Below, one piece after another: positions 16,817 to 25,058 of a DNA stretch of 64,000 nucleotides (position 1 is its first letter; each line of letters begins with the position of its first letter). The stretch comes from Parolsenella catena. GTDB taxonomy: Bacteria > Actinomycetota > Coriobacteriia > Coriobacteriales > Atopobiaceae. Under the pieces are notes generated by a model, which had not been told where the DNA came from, searched no databases, and saw only the letters and a program-made list of their open reading frames with translations. Location: positions 1,674,001 through 1,738,000 of the forward strand of contig NZ_AP019367.1 of the NCBI RefSeq assembly GCF_003966955.1. Reading direction: 5' to 3'. The position numbers and the translations under genes are program-made.

Positions 16817-17660
16817 CGCCCCCGTCCTCGGCATCCGTGCTGCGGATGAGCTCGAGCAGCGCCTTCACGGCCGGCGCGCCCACGAGGTCGCGGGCCCGCA
16901 CGGTAAGCGCCGTCGCAAGGGTTCGGTCCCCGCTGGCGGCGGAGTCGGTCGCGCACATGAGCATGCAGAGCGCCACCTCGGCGTTGGCGCCGTCGGGCAG
17001 GCCGTTCTCCGCCAGGACGGAGCTTGCCTGCTCGTCGGAGAGGGAGTCCGGGTCTGCCCGTGTGCCCTTCGCGCGCTCGAGAAGGTCCTCGAGCACGGCG
17101 TCGGGCCAGTCGAGCCTGCGGGCGCAGCGCAGGGCAGCCGCGGCGGCGGAGTCCGCGCCCGTGTCCATGAAGTGACGCGCAAAGTTGCAGAAGGCGCGCA
17201 CGAGGTGGCGCACGTCACTCGCGCGCTCGAACACGGAGAACGTGAGCGCAAGGTACTCGTCCACATCGCCGTTCGTGCGATACAGCTCGGCCAGGTCAAG
17301 GCGGTAGCCGCAACCCATCGGGTTCCAGCGGACCGCCTGCCTGAGCGCCTCGGTGGCTGCCGCGTAGTCGCCCTCGTTCACGAGAGCAAACGCGAGGTCG
17401 GCGTAGAGACGGTCGAGCGGCTCGCCCACGTCGCGGAGCTCGCGCGGGTCCTTCTCGACGCGTCGATAGCACAGCCGCTCGAAGATGGTGGGGAAGCTGA
17501 ACCACTGGACCTCGTCGGTAGTGGGGCAGTTTCGGTCTACGTACTCCTCGGCATCCGCCGCAAGGCGTTCGAGAAGCTCGACGGCGAGATCTGCCTGGCC
17601 GCCGGCGATGAGTCCCTCGGCGGCGTCGAGCTCGTCGGTCATGTTCGTGCGCTCGTTCAT
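16797..17660 (-). CDS. TPR-like helical repeat protein, unknown function
   Basis: 287 residues, rich in Ala/Leu/Asp, with helical repeats resembling tetratricopeptide motifs (ADLAFALVNEGDYAAATEALRQAVRWNP, YRLDLAELYRTNGDVDEYLALTFSVFERA). No signal peptide or membrane segment. Its ATG overlaps the RNase R stop codon (ATGA) and its end overlaps the smpB start, so it is translationally linked to both. AAAGGA lies six bases upstream of the ATG. Context suggests a role near RNA decay or ribosome rescue; this is inference only. Confidence 0.75.
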   Translation of the reverse strand: MNERTNMTDELDAAEGLIAGGQADLAVELLERLAADAEEYVDRNCPTTDEVQWFSFPTIFERLCYRRVEKDPRELRDVGEPLDRLYADLAFALVNEGDYAAATEALRQAVRWNPMGCGYRLDLAELYRTNGDVDEYLALTFSVFERASDVRHLVRAFCNFARHFMDTGADSAAAAALRCARRLDWPDAVLEDLLERAKGTRADPDSLSDEQASSVLAENGLPDGANAEVALCMLMCATDSAASGDRTLATALTVRARDLVGAPAVKALLELIRSTDAEDGGDGHADA

Positions 17661-19729
17661 CTCTCGTCCTTTCGGGTGGCACGGCCTGGGCGCGCGCCAC
17701 GCGCAAGCGTGAAGTCTATCTGGCCCTTCTCGGGCTTGCATCCGGCAACGGTCACGGCAACCCTCTGGCCAAGGCCCCAGGTCCTGCCCGTGGACTCGCC
17801 GGTGAGACACATCGTACCCTCATCGTGGGCAAACCACTCGTCTCCGAGTGCCCTCGTGGGCAGAAGCCCCTCGGCGCACGTCTCGTCGAGGCGGACGAAC
17901 AGCCCGTAGCGCTCGACGCCCACCACGACGCCCGAGAAGCTCTCGCCCACATGGCTCGCATAGAGCTCGGCCATCTTCACCTGTTGGCTCTCGCGGGCAG
18001 CGGCGTCGGCGGCACGCTCGCGCACCGAGCAGGTCCGGCAGAGCTGCGGCAAGGCGGCGAGCTCGCGCTTGCGCGTCTTGGCATCCATACCGGCATCGGC
18101 GCCCATGCCGATGAGAACCTTGAGCGCACGGTGCACGGTGATGTCGGGATAACGGCGGATGGGAGACGTGAAGTGGCAGTACGCCGGGGCGCCAAGGGCA
18201 TAGTGGCCATCGTTTCTCGGCAGGTAGACGGCTCGCTTCTGCGCCCTGAGCAGTAACGAGTTGACGGGTACCTCCGCAGGCGTGCCGTGCGCGCGCTCGA
18301 TGGCGTCCTGGATGGCAAAGGGGTCTGCCACGCGCAGGCGCTCCGCCTCCCCCGGCGCGAGCGCGCCGAGCCCGCGCAGCGCGAGAAGCGCCGAGCCCAT
18401 GGAGTCGGGCGCGGGTCGCTCATGCACGCGGAAGGCGGCCGGCAGCGTGTCCTCGCGACCGGCGAGCATGCCCGCCACGGCCTCGTTGGCCACGAGCATG
18501 GCCTCCTCGACGAGAGACGTCGCCCTCGTACGGCGCCTCACCGAGACGCCCACGGGCGCTCCGCCCTCGCCAAGGTCGACCTTGGCCTCGACCGTCTCGA
18601 AGTCGACCGACCCCCGGCGGCGCCTCACCTTGCGGCGCGCGCTCGCGAGGGCGTCCAGCTCCCTCAGCATCCCGGCCACGGCAGCGGGATCGACGCCTTC
18701 GACGCACGGCAGGTCATCGGAGGCGGCGCCATCGAGCATCCCGTCGACCTCGTCGTAGCTCAGGCGGGCCTTGGAGCGTATGGCCGAGCAGCACGCCTCC
18801 GAGCACAAGACCTCGCCGCCGGCATCGATGTCACACAGCACGCTCATAGACAGACGGTCCTGGCCCGGAACGAGCGAGCATGCGTCGTTGCAGAGCTGCT
18901 CGGGAAGCATCGCGATCACGCGGTCAACGAGATAGGCCGAGCACGTCCTTGCCCGGGCCTCGAGGTCGATGGGCGTGCCGGGCCGCACGTAATGGGACAC
19001 GTCCGCGATGTGGACGCCCAGGCGCCAGCCCCCGCCGGAAAGCGGCTCGCACGAGACGGCATCATCAAAGTCACGGGCGGTTACGGGGTCTACCGTCACG
19101 CAGAGCAGCCCGCGAAGGTCGCGACGGCGAGGCTGCGCGGCAAGGGCCCCCTCCACATCGACCGAGATGGTCCCCGCCTGCTCAAGCGCGGGCTCGCCAA
19201 AATGAACCGCCAGTCCGTTGCTCGCAATGATCTTCTCAATGGGCAGGTCAAGGCCCTCCGGCCGCCCGATCCTGCGCTCGATCGTGACCACGCCGGCCTC
19301 GTGCCGCGAGGGATACGTGAGGATGCGCGCCTCAACGACGTCGCCCTCGGCCACGCTCAGGCGCTCGGGGCTCTTGTCGTCAGGAAGCACGAAGAAGTCG
19401 CGACGGATGCGCTCGTCGAGCGGCACCACGGCACCCAGCGGCCCGGCAACCTCGAACGTTCCCACGAAGCGCTCGCACGCGCGTCTCAGAACCCCCTGCA
19501 CCACGGCCTGGGGCTCGCCAGGACCGCGGCGGACGAGCACGACGGTTGCCTCGTCCCCGTCCATGCCCTCGCGAAGTCCCCCGCGCGCCACGAGAAACGT
19601 CCCCTCGGGCATCTCGACCGTGGCAGATCCCGGACGCGCAACGTGCAGCGTGCCGATATACGCCGCATGCCGGCCCCGCGTGGGACCGGCATGGCGGTAG
19701 CTAGATGACTTGTGACGCCTGCGTGCCAT
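17657..19729 (-). CDS. rnr: Ribonuclease R (RNB family exoribonuclease)
   Basis: 3'-5' processive exoribonuclease, able to digest structured and non-stop mRNA. 690 residues. An N-terminal cold-shock-like region (RGRHAAYIGTLHVARPGSATVE) is followed by the RNB catalytic domain with TVDPVTARDFDDAVSC (metal-binding aspartates), YVRPGTPIDLEAR and FTSPIRRYPDITVHR, and a C-terminal S1 domain (GESFSGVVVGVERYGLFVRLDE). AGGAG lies three bases from the ATG. Its gene is linked to smpB and tmRNA. Confidence 0.95.
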   Translation of the reverse strand: MARRRHKSSSYRHAGPTRGRHAAYIGTLHVARPGSATVEMPEGTFLVARGGLREGMDGDEATVVLVRRGPGEPQAVVQGVLRRACERFVGTFEVAGPLGAVVPLDERIRRDFFVLPDDKSPERLSVAEGDVVEARILTYPSRHEAGVVTIERRIGRPEGLDLPIEKIIASNGLAVHFGEPALEQAGTISVDVEGALAAQPRRRDLRGLLCVTVDPVTARDFDDAVSCEPLSGGGWRLGVHIADVSHYVRPGTPIDLEARARTCSAYLVDRVIAMLPEQLCNDACSLVPGQDRLSMSVLCDIDAGGEVLCSEACCSAIRSKARLSYDEVDGMLDGAASDDLPCVEGVDPAAVAGMLRELDALASARRKVRRRRGSVDFETVEAKVDLGEGGAPVGVSVRRRTRATSLVEEAMLVANEAVAGMLAGREDTLPAAFRVHERPAPDSMGSALLALRGLGALAPGEAERLRVADPFAIQDAIERAHGTPAEVPVNSLLLRAQKRAVYLPRNDGHYALGAPAYCHFTSPIRRYPDITVHRALKVLIGMGADAGMDAKTRKRELAALPQLCRTCSVRERAADAAARESQQVKMAELYASHVGESFSGVVVGVERYGLFVRLDETCAEGLLPTRALGDEWFAHDEGTMCLTGESTGRTWGLGQRVAVTVAGCKPEKGQIDFTLARGARPGRATRKDER

Positions 19730-19735
19730 ATGCTC

Positions 19736-20683
19736 CTAAACCTTGAGGTAGCGCCTCATCGCGATGGCAGAACCAAACAGACCGATGACGAGGCCCATGG
19801 CAACGAGCAGACCGTAGGTGGAGAGCGTCGCGCGGGCCGAGATGGCGAAGTTCAGGAACGTGATGCGCTCGGCCAGCATGGGCAGGCCAAAGCGGCGGAT
19901 GGCCTCGAGGGCGCCAATGGAGAGGACCGAGCCGATGAGCGCCTGGAGCACGCCCTCCATGATGAACGGCCCGCGAATGAAGCCATTGGACGCGCCCACG
20001 AGACGCTGGATGGCAATCTCGCGGCGACGCGCGGAGATGGAGAGGCGAATCGTGTTGTTGATGAACACGAAGGCAACGAACGTGAGCAGCGCGACGAGCA
20101 CGAGCGTGATGACTCGGATCCAGTTCGTGACTGTGAACAGGCGCTCGACGGTGCCCTGACCGTACTGGACCTGATCAGCCGGGTCAGAGGTGGTGCCGTC
20201 CTCGGCAGTCGTGACGTCCGCAACGGCCGCGAAGTCGTCATCGGAGCCCAGGCGCTTGGCCACGCCCTCGACGTCCTGCGGGTCACGCAGCTTGATGACG
20301 ATGGAGGCAGGAATCGGGTTGCGGTCGTCAAGCGCGGCGACGGCGTCGGAGGCGTTGCGCTGCGTCATGGTCTCGCGGAACTCGGCCAGTGCCTCGTCCT
20401 TGCTCTTGTACGAGACGGACTCGACCTCGCTCCAGCCAGAGATCTTGGACTGAAGGGCATCGACGGCATCCTGGGACGCGTCGTCGGACAGGAACGCCTG
20501 AATCGTCACCTGGTTCTCGACGGTGCCAACCATGCCGTCAAGCAGCACGGAGCCCATCGCGAACAGGCCGATGATGAACAGCGACAGGAAGATCGTGATG
20601 ACGGCGCCGAACGTCGACGAACCGTTGCGCGCGAAGTGGTGCCCCGCCTCGCGAAGCGAATAGCCAAAGTTAGAAGGAGCCAT
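19736..20683 (-). CDS. ftsX: Cell division protein FtsX
   Basis: 315-residue membrane partner of the FtsE ATPase, regulating cell-wall hydrolases at the septum. One TM helix near residues 25-50 (FGAVITIFLSLFIIGLF), an extracytoplasmic domain, then three C-terminal TM helices (VITLVLVALLTFVAFVFI, FIRGPFIMEGVLQALIGSVLS, TYGLLVAMGLVIGLFG). RRREIAIQRLVGAS is the family coupling motif. The start lies inside the end of ftsE (14-bp overlap), with GGGAGG eleven bases upstream. Confidence 0.94.
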   Translation of the reverse strand: MAPSNFGYSLREAGHHFARNGSSTFGAVITIFLSLFIIGLFAMGSVLLDGMVGTVENQVTIQAFLSDDASQDAVDALQSKISGWSEVESVSYKSKDEALAEFRETMTQRNASDAVAALDDRNPIPASIVIKLRDPQDVEGVAKRLGSDDDFAAVADVTTAEDGTTSDPADQVQYGQGTVERLFTVTNWIRVITLVLVALLTFVAFVFINNTIRLSISARRREIAIQRLVGASNGFIRGPFIMEGVLQALIGSVLSIGALEAIRRFGLPMLAERITFLNFAISARATLSTYGLLVAMGLVIGLFGSAIAMRRYLKV

Positions 20684-21743
20684 AGTAGCCGTAGCCTCCC
20701 CTCTCCTCGTCTCGGACAACGTGACCGGCCTCGAGCGCGATGACACGCTTGCGCATGGAGTCGACCATCTCGCGGTCATGCGTGGCCATGAGGACGGTCG
20801 TGCCCGTGCGGTTGATTCGCTCGAGCAGCTTCATGATACCGAGCGAGATCGCCGGGTCCAGGTTGCCCGTGGGCTCGTCACAGACGAGCAGCGGCGGGCG
20901 GTTGACCATGGCGCGGGCAACGGAGACGCGCTGCTGCTCGCCACCGGAGAGCTGGTCTGGGTAGACGTCCATCTTCTCGCCAAGGCCAACGAGGCGAAGC
21001 ACCTCGGGCACCTGGGCACGAACGACCGAGCGCGGCTTGCCGATGCACTCGAGGGCAAAGGCGACGTTGTCGAAGATCGTCTTGTCCGGCAGGAGCTTAA
21101 AGTCCTGGAACACGCAGCCGATCTGGCGACGGAGGTAGGGAACCTTCCAGTTGCGCATGTTCGTGAGGTCCTGCCCAGCGACCATGACGCGGCCGTGGGA
21201 GGGCTTGAGCTCGCGGGTGATGAGTTTGAGGAAGGTCGACTTGCCCGAGCCGGAGTGGCCTACGAGGAAGACGAACTCGCCAGCGTAGACGTCGACGTTG
21301 ACACCCTGGAGGGCCGGCTTGTTGGGCTGGGCGGGGTAGACCATCGAGACGTCCTGGAACGAGATGACGGGCGTGCCGCCAGCGTTGACCGACCTCGTGT
21401 CGGCCTCGGCGGTGATGGGGGCAAACGCCGTGGTGAAGCCCGCCTCGTTCGTTGGGTCGAAGCCGTCGGAGGGCTCGGCGGGGCAGGCGGCGGCCTGCTG
21501 CGCCGCGGGCGCCTGGTTCATGACGGGGATGTCAAGGGAGGGAACCCTCGATGCCGAGACAGGCTGCTGGGCCTGGGTGGGCTGGGGCGCCGGCTGGGCC
21601 GGGGCCTCGCTAAGAGGGGCGGGTTGCGTCACGTCGGCGGAATCGATGGGCGCGACCTGCGGTTCGATCGGCATGGGGGTCTCGGGCTGCTGCACCGGAG
21701 CCATGCCGTCCTGTCCCTCGCTGCTGCGGAAGTGGTTGGCCAC
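20670..21743 (-). CDS. ftsE: FtsE ATPase with long disordered N-terminal extension
   Basis: ABC ATPase of the FtsEX complex. The ATPase core (from about residue 125) has Walker A VGHSGSGKST (162-170), signature LSGGEQQR, Walker B VCDEPTG and the H-loop ATHD. Residues 1-124 are a Pro/Gln/Ala-rich, low-complexity stretch (PAPQPTQAQQPVSAS and similar) not found in standard FtsE of about 225 residues. A GTG start was chosen: AGGAG lies six bases upstream and no later start precedes the core with a better site. The extension is probably cytoplasmic and disordered. Confidence 0.93.
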   Translation of the reverse strand: MANHFRSSEGQDGMAPVQQPETPMPIEPQVAPIDSADVTQPAPLSEAPAQPAPQPTQAQQPVSASRVPSLDIPVMNQAPAAQQAAACPAEPSDGFDPTNEAGFTTAFAPITAEADTRSVNAGGTPVISFQDVSMVYPAQPNKPALQGVNVDVYAGEFVFLVGHSGSGKSTFLKLITRELKPSHGRVMVAGQDLTNMRNWKVPYLRRQIGCVFQDFKLLPDKTIFDNVAFALECIGKPRSVVRAQVPEVLRLVGLGEKMDVYPDQLSGGEQQRVSVARAMVNRPPLLVCDEPTGNLDPAISLGIMKLLERINRTGTTVLMATHDREMVDSMRKRVIALEAGHVVRDEERGGYGYYGSF

Positions 21744-21911
21744 TTATTGCTCCTTTTTTCGCGCGATAGGAAGGTTGACACGCGCCCAATCATAGCAAAT
21801 GCGACGCAGGCGCCACACAGGCCACATATGGCTCAAGGAGAGCCGCGCAGGCAATGGGCCCCAAGACAATGAGCCCCAAGAAGGACGCCCGGGGCCCATC
21901 GCGCATAAAAA

Positions 21912-21938
21912 AGGCGCCGGCCGCAAGGACCGACGCCT
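21912..21938 (-). terminator. Intrinsic terminator of the transaldolase gene
   Basis: Minus-strand stem AGGCGTCGG / CCGGCGCCT with a nine-base loop, followed by six T residues, twenty bases after the transaldolase stop codon. Confidence 0.85.
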
Positions 21939-21958
21939 CGATTCGTTGCCCAGGGTTC

Positions 21959-22639
21959 CTAGGCGTTCACGACCTTCTCCCAATCGGCGGCGAAGGACGC
22001 GAGGCCCTTGTCGGTGAGCGGGTGGTGCACGCACTTCTTGAGCGCGGCGAACGGCACCGTGGCGATGTCGGCGCCCATGAGGGCGGCCTGCGTCACGTGG
22101 TGCGGGGTGCGCACGGAGGCGGTGATGATCTCGGGGCCGCCCTCCTGCTCCCAGTAGCCGTACTCGTAGTTCTTGACGCAGGTGACGACGGTCTCGAGCT
22201 GCTCGATGCCGTCCTCACCGCAGTCCTCAAAGCGACCGACGAACGGCGAGATGTAGCGCGCGCCGGCGCTGGCCGCGAGAAGCGCCTGCGGGGCGGAGAA
22301 GATGAGCGTCATGTTCACGCGGATGCCCTCGGTGGCAAGCGTGTGGCACGCGGGCAGGGACGCCTCGCAAATCGGGAGCTTCACGACGATGTTCGGGGCG
22401 ATGGCGGCGAGGCGACGGCCCTCGGCGACCATCTCCTCGGTCGTCTCGGCCGTGGACTCCGCGGAGACGGGGATGTCCTTGCAGATCTCGCAGATCTTGG
22501 CCATGTGATTCTCGAAGTCGGCCAGCTTGCCGCCCGTCTTGGCATAGAGGGACGGGTTGGTGGTGACGCCCGCAAGGATGCCCCAGGCCTCGGCCTCGCG
22601 GATCTCATCAAGGTTGGCGGTGTCGATAAAGAACTTCAT
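21959..22639 (-). CDS. Transaldolase (fructose-6-phosphate aldolase-like)
   Basis: 226-residue short transaldolase of the MipB/TalC type, pentose phosphate pathway. MKFFIDTANLDEIREA, GVTTNPSL, the Schiff-base Lys87 in NIVVKLP, and ISPFVGRFED are all present. Short members are either transaldolase or F6P aldolase, which cannot be separated here. GGGAGGG lies eight bases before the ATG. It is divergent from a lacI-type gene and about 1.4 kb from the split transketolase, so the pentose phosphate genes cluster. Confidence 0.92.
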   Translation of the reverse strand: MKFFIDTANLDEIREAEAWGILAGVTTNPSLYAKTGGKLADFENHMAKICEICKDIPVSAESTAETTEEMVAEGRRLAAIAPNIVVKLPICEASLPACHTLATEGIRVNMTLIFSAPQALLAASAGARYISPFVGRFEDCGEDGIEQLETVVTCVKNYEYGYWEQEGGPEIITASVRTPHHVTQAALMGADIATVPFAALKKCVHHPLTDKGLASFAADWEKVVNA

Positions 22640-22824
22640 TCGCTTATCCCTCCCAGTTGTAGCCGAGCATGCGATACATGCCCAAACAATTCCGCGGCCA
22701 GACAAACTCGATGTCGTAGACACGGCACCGGAGCTGTTTTGGCGCAAGATAAATGTACACGTATCGCTAATCATTTGCTAGTTAAATCGGTAAGTGGCGA
22801 GCTAGAACGCTATATAGATTTCAC

Positions 22825-22854
22825 TTGTTATGCGATTAACCATTCGCCTATACT
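22825..22854 (+). promoter_or_regulatory. Promoter of the lacI-type gene
   Basis: TTGTTA (22825-22830) and TATACT (22849-22854) with an 18-base spacer, about 80 bases before the ATG. Confidence 0.55.
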
Positions 22855-22864
22855 CTTGCTTCGA

Positions 22865-22874
22865 CAGACGTCTG
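22865..22874. promoter_or_regulatory. Candidate LacI-family operator
   Basis: Perfect 10-bp palindrome CAGACGTCTG with a central CG, the typical centre of LacI-family operators, sitting just past the predicted transcription start of the regulator gene. This would suit autorepression. Confidence 0.35.
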
Positions 22875-22935
22875 GAAAGTCAAGAACTACTCGAACTTTT
22901 CCGCGAACGACAGGTGACACACGGGAGGGGCCAGC

Positions 22936-23952
22936 ATGGCAGGCAGGGTGACCATCGTCGACGTTGCGAAGCTCGCGGGAACCTCGACCGCGTCCGTCTC
23001 CTACTTCCTCAACGGCAAGCTCGAGAAGCTCGGCAAGCCCACGCAGGACCGCATCGCGGCCGCCATCAGGGAGACCGGGTACGTCCCCAATGCCCAGGCC
23101 CAAGCACTGTCTGGCAAGCCCACGCACGTTCTGGGCCAGATTATCCTTGACAACACGAACCTGTGGGCTGGCCAGATCCAGAGCGGCGTCGAGAGCGCGG
23201 CACGGGAGGCCGGCTACCAGATCGTCGTCTGCGGCACCAACTTTGACCGCGAGACGGAGCAGAGCTGCGTCGAAAAGCTCCTCTCCCTTGGCGTCGACGG
23301 ATTCATCATCCAGCCAACGTCCAACTTCAGGGCGGTCCACGAACGCATCAAGCGCGCGGGCAGGCCAGTCGTCTTCTTTGACTGCGACACGTTCGACCTC
23401 AGCACAAGCTGGATCAAGGCGAACCTGTATGACGGCGTCTACTCCGCCATCCAGCAGTGCATAGAGATGGGCTACGAGAGGTTCATCACCGTGGCAGCTC
23501 CCCCCTCGCCCACAAACGGCCAGTTCAGGACCAGGTTCGAGCGCGCGAGCGCCGTGTCGGACGCGCTGTCCGCAAACGGGCTTGCCATGGAGCAGGTCGA
23601 CATCGATCACGTGGGGCCAAGCGTCGCCGACCTTCGCGAGCGCTTCAAGTACGCCATCTCCCCGGCTCATCGGACGCTCATCTTCGTACAGAACCAATGG
23701 GCGCTCGGCCGCGTGTTCCAGGCGCTTGAGCCGTCAAGGCACCTCATTCCGGACAGAATCGGAATCCTTGGCATCAACTGTGCAGAGTGGACGGACCTCA
23801 CCACGCCCTCCATCTCCACCGTCATCGAGCCCGTGCGCCAAGAGGGCAGGATGGCATGCCAGATGCTCATCGGGCTGCTGGAGAACGAGGACAACAAGCC
23901 AAGGCAGGAGATTCTCGCCTGCCACACCAGGTGGCTTGGCTCAACAAAATAG
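22936..23952 (+). CDS. LacI-family transcriptional regulator
   Basis: 338 residues. The N-terminal LacI helix-turn-helix is clear (VTIVDVAKLAGTSTASVSYFLNGK, then the hinge helix region NAQAQALSGKPTH), followed by a periplasmic-binding-protein-like effector domain (HVLGQIILDNTNLWAGQIQSGVESAAREAGYQ, GVDGFIIQP, GILGINCAEWTDLTTPSISTVIEP). GGGAGG lies seven bases before the ATG. Ligand unknown; it lies between transaldolase and transketolase genes, so a sugar or sugar phosphate and control of these genes are plausible. Confidence 0.92.
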   Translation: MAGRVTIVDVAKLAGTSTASVSYFLNGKLEKLGKPTQDRIAAAIRETGYVPNAQAQALSGKPTHVLGQIILDNTNLWAGQIQSGVESAAREAGYQIVVCGTNFDRETEQSCVEKLLSLGVDGFIIQPTSNFRAVHERIKRAGRPVVFFDCDTFDLSTSWIKANLYDGVYSAIQQCIEMGYERFITVAAPPSPTNGQFRTRFERASAVSDALSANGLAMEQVDIDHVGPSVADLRERFKYAISPAHRTLIFVQNQWALGRVFQALEPSRHLIPDRIGILGINCAEWTDLTTPSISTVIEPVRQEGRMACQMLIGLLENEDNKPRQEILACHTRWLGSTK

Positions 23953-24041
23953 GGACCGCGAAGGGCAGGTCTCACGCCCACTCGGCCCACGACCTCTCGT
24001 CCACCACTCCTGCGATACTCGACCTCAGCCATACGCAATAG

Positions 24042-24076
24042 AAAAGGAGCCGCGCCACATGGACGCGACTCCTTTT
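24042..24076. terminator. Bidirectional terminator between lacI and transketolase
   Basis: Stem AAAAGGAG.CGCG / CGCG.CTCCTTTT flanked by A- and T-runs on both sides, between two convergent genes; it can serve both strands. Confidence 0.85.
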
Positions 24077-24098
24077 TGGTGCAGCTTGTGTGCCTCGA

Positions 24099-25058
24099 CT
24101 AGGCGAGAAGGCCCTTGACGGTCTCCTCGAGGTCGGAAGCGGTGAGCTTGAACTCCTTCTGCAGCCAGTCGGCGGTGCCAACCTGACCGAACTGCTCAAC
24201 GATGCCGTGGCGCTTGAAGGGCACGGCGACGGCGTTCTCGGCGAGGACGGACGCAACGGCGTCGCCCAGGCCACCGATGACACCGTGGTTCTCGAAGGTC
24301 ACGATGGCCTTCTTGCCCTTGGCCTCGGAGAGGACGAGCTCCTCGTCGAGCGGCTTGATGCAGAACATGTCGATAACCTCGGCGGAGATGCCCTGCTTCT
24401 CGAGGTTCTCGGCAGCGTCGAGAGCGTCGGAGACAAGGCGGCCGGCGGAGATGATCAGCACGTCAGAGCCCTCGCGAAGGACGTTGCCCTTGCCAAGCTC
24501 GAACTCAGAGCCCTCGGCGTAGACGTTGCGGATGGCCTTGCGGTCGCCACGGAAGTAGTTGATGCCGGGCAGGCCAGCGCAGGTCTTGACGATCCAGGCC
24601 ATCTGCACGGCGTCAGCGGCGTCGAAGACGCGGGCGTGCGGAATCGTGCGCATGATGGCGACGTCCTCGAAGGAGGTGTGAGTGCCACCGTTGGCGGCGA
24701 CGGAGAAACCGGGGTCGGAGCCGTACATGTTGATGGTGTTGTGAGCATAGGCGCCAGAGAGGAAAACCTGGTCGAACGCACGACGCGCGATGAACGGCGC
24801 GAAGGTGTGGACGAACGGGATGTAGCCCTCGGAGGACATGCCAGCGGCAACGCCCATCATGTTGGCCTCGGAGATGCCGCACTCGATGAAGTTGTCAGGG
24901 TTGGAGGCCTTGATCTTCAGGGAGTTGGAGGCGCCGCCAAGGTCGGCCTCGAGCATGACGACCTTGTCGTTCTCGGCAATGAGGCTCTGGAGGGTCTCCA
25001 TGACCACGTTGCGCAGGTCAGCGCCGGTAGCGCTGCGATCTTCAGCGAGCTTGAACAT
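24099..25058 (-). CDS. Transketolase, C-terminal subunit
   Basis: 319 residues holding the pyrimidine-binding and C-terminal domains of transketolase (MVMLEADLGGASNS-like start, GISEANMMGVAAGMSSEGYIPFVHTFAPF, then the C-terminal transketolase fold with VIDMFCIKPLD). Works with the N-terminal subunit encoded just upstream; stop and start codons overlap by one base (TAATG). Split transketolases are common in anaerobes and archaea. Cytoplasmic, pentose phosphate pathway. Confidence 0.93.
   Translation of the reverse strand: MFKLAEDRSATGADLRNVVMETLQSLIAENDKVVMLEADLGGASNSLKIKASNPDNFIECGISEANMMGVAAGMSSEGYIPFVHTFAPFIARRAFDQVFLSGAYAHNTINMYGSDPGFSVAANGGTHTSFEDVAIMRTIPHARVFDAADAVQMAWIVKTCAGLPGINYFRGDRKAIRNVYAEGSEFELGKGNVLREGSDVLIISAGRLVSDALDAAENLEKQGISAEVIDMFCIKPLDEELVLSEAKGKKAIVTFENHGVIGGLGDAVASVLAENAVAVPFKRHGIVEQFGQVGTADWLQKEFKLTASDLEETVKGLLA

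Larger units (their letters stand above)
22640..22935. other. Divergent control region, transaldolase / lacI
   Basis: 296 AT-richer bases between two divergent genes. On the plus strand it contains the lacI promoter (22825-22854) with a CG-centred palindrome just downstream. Nearer the transaldolase gene is an 18-bp imperfect palindrome GATAAATGTACACGTATC (22747-22764), a candidate operator. I could not place a confident transaldolase promoter. Confidence 0.5.
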
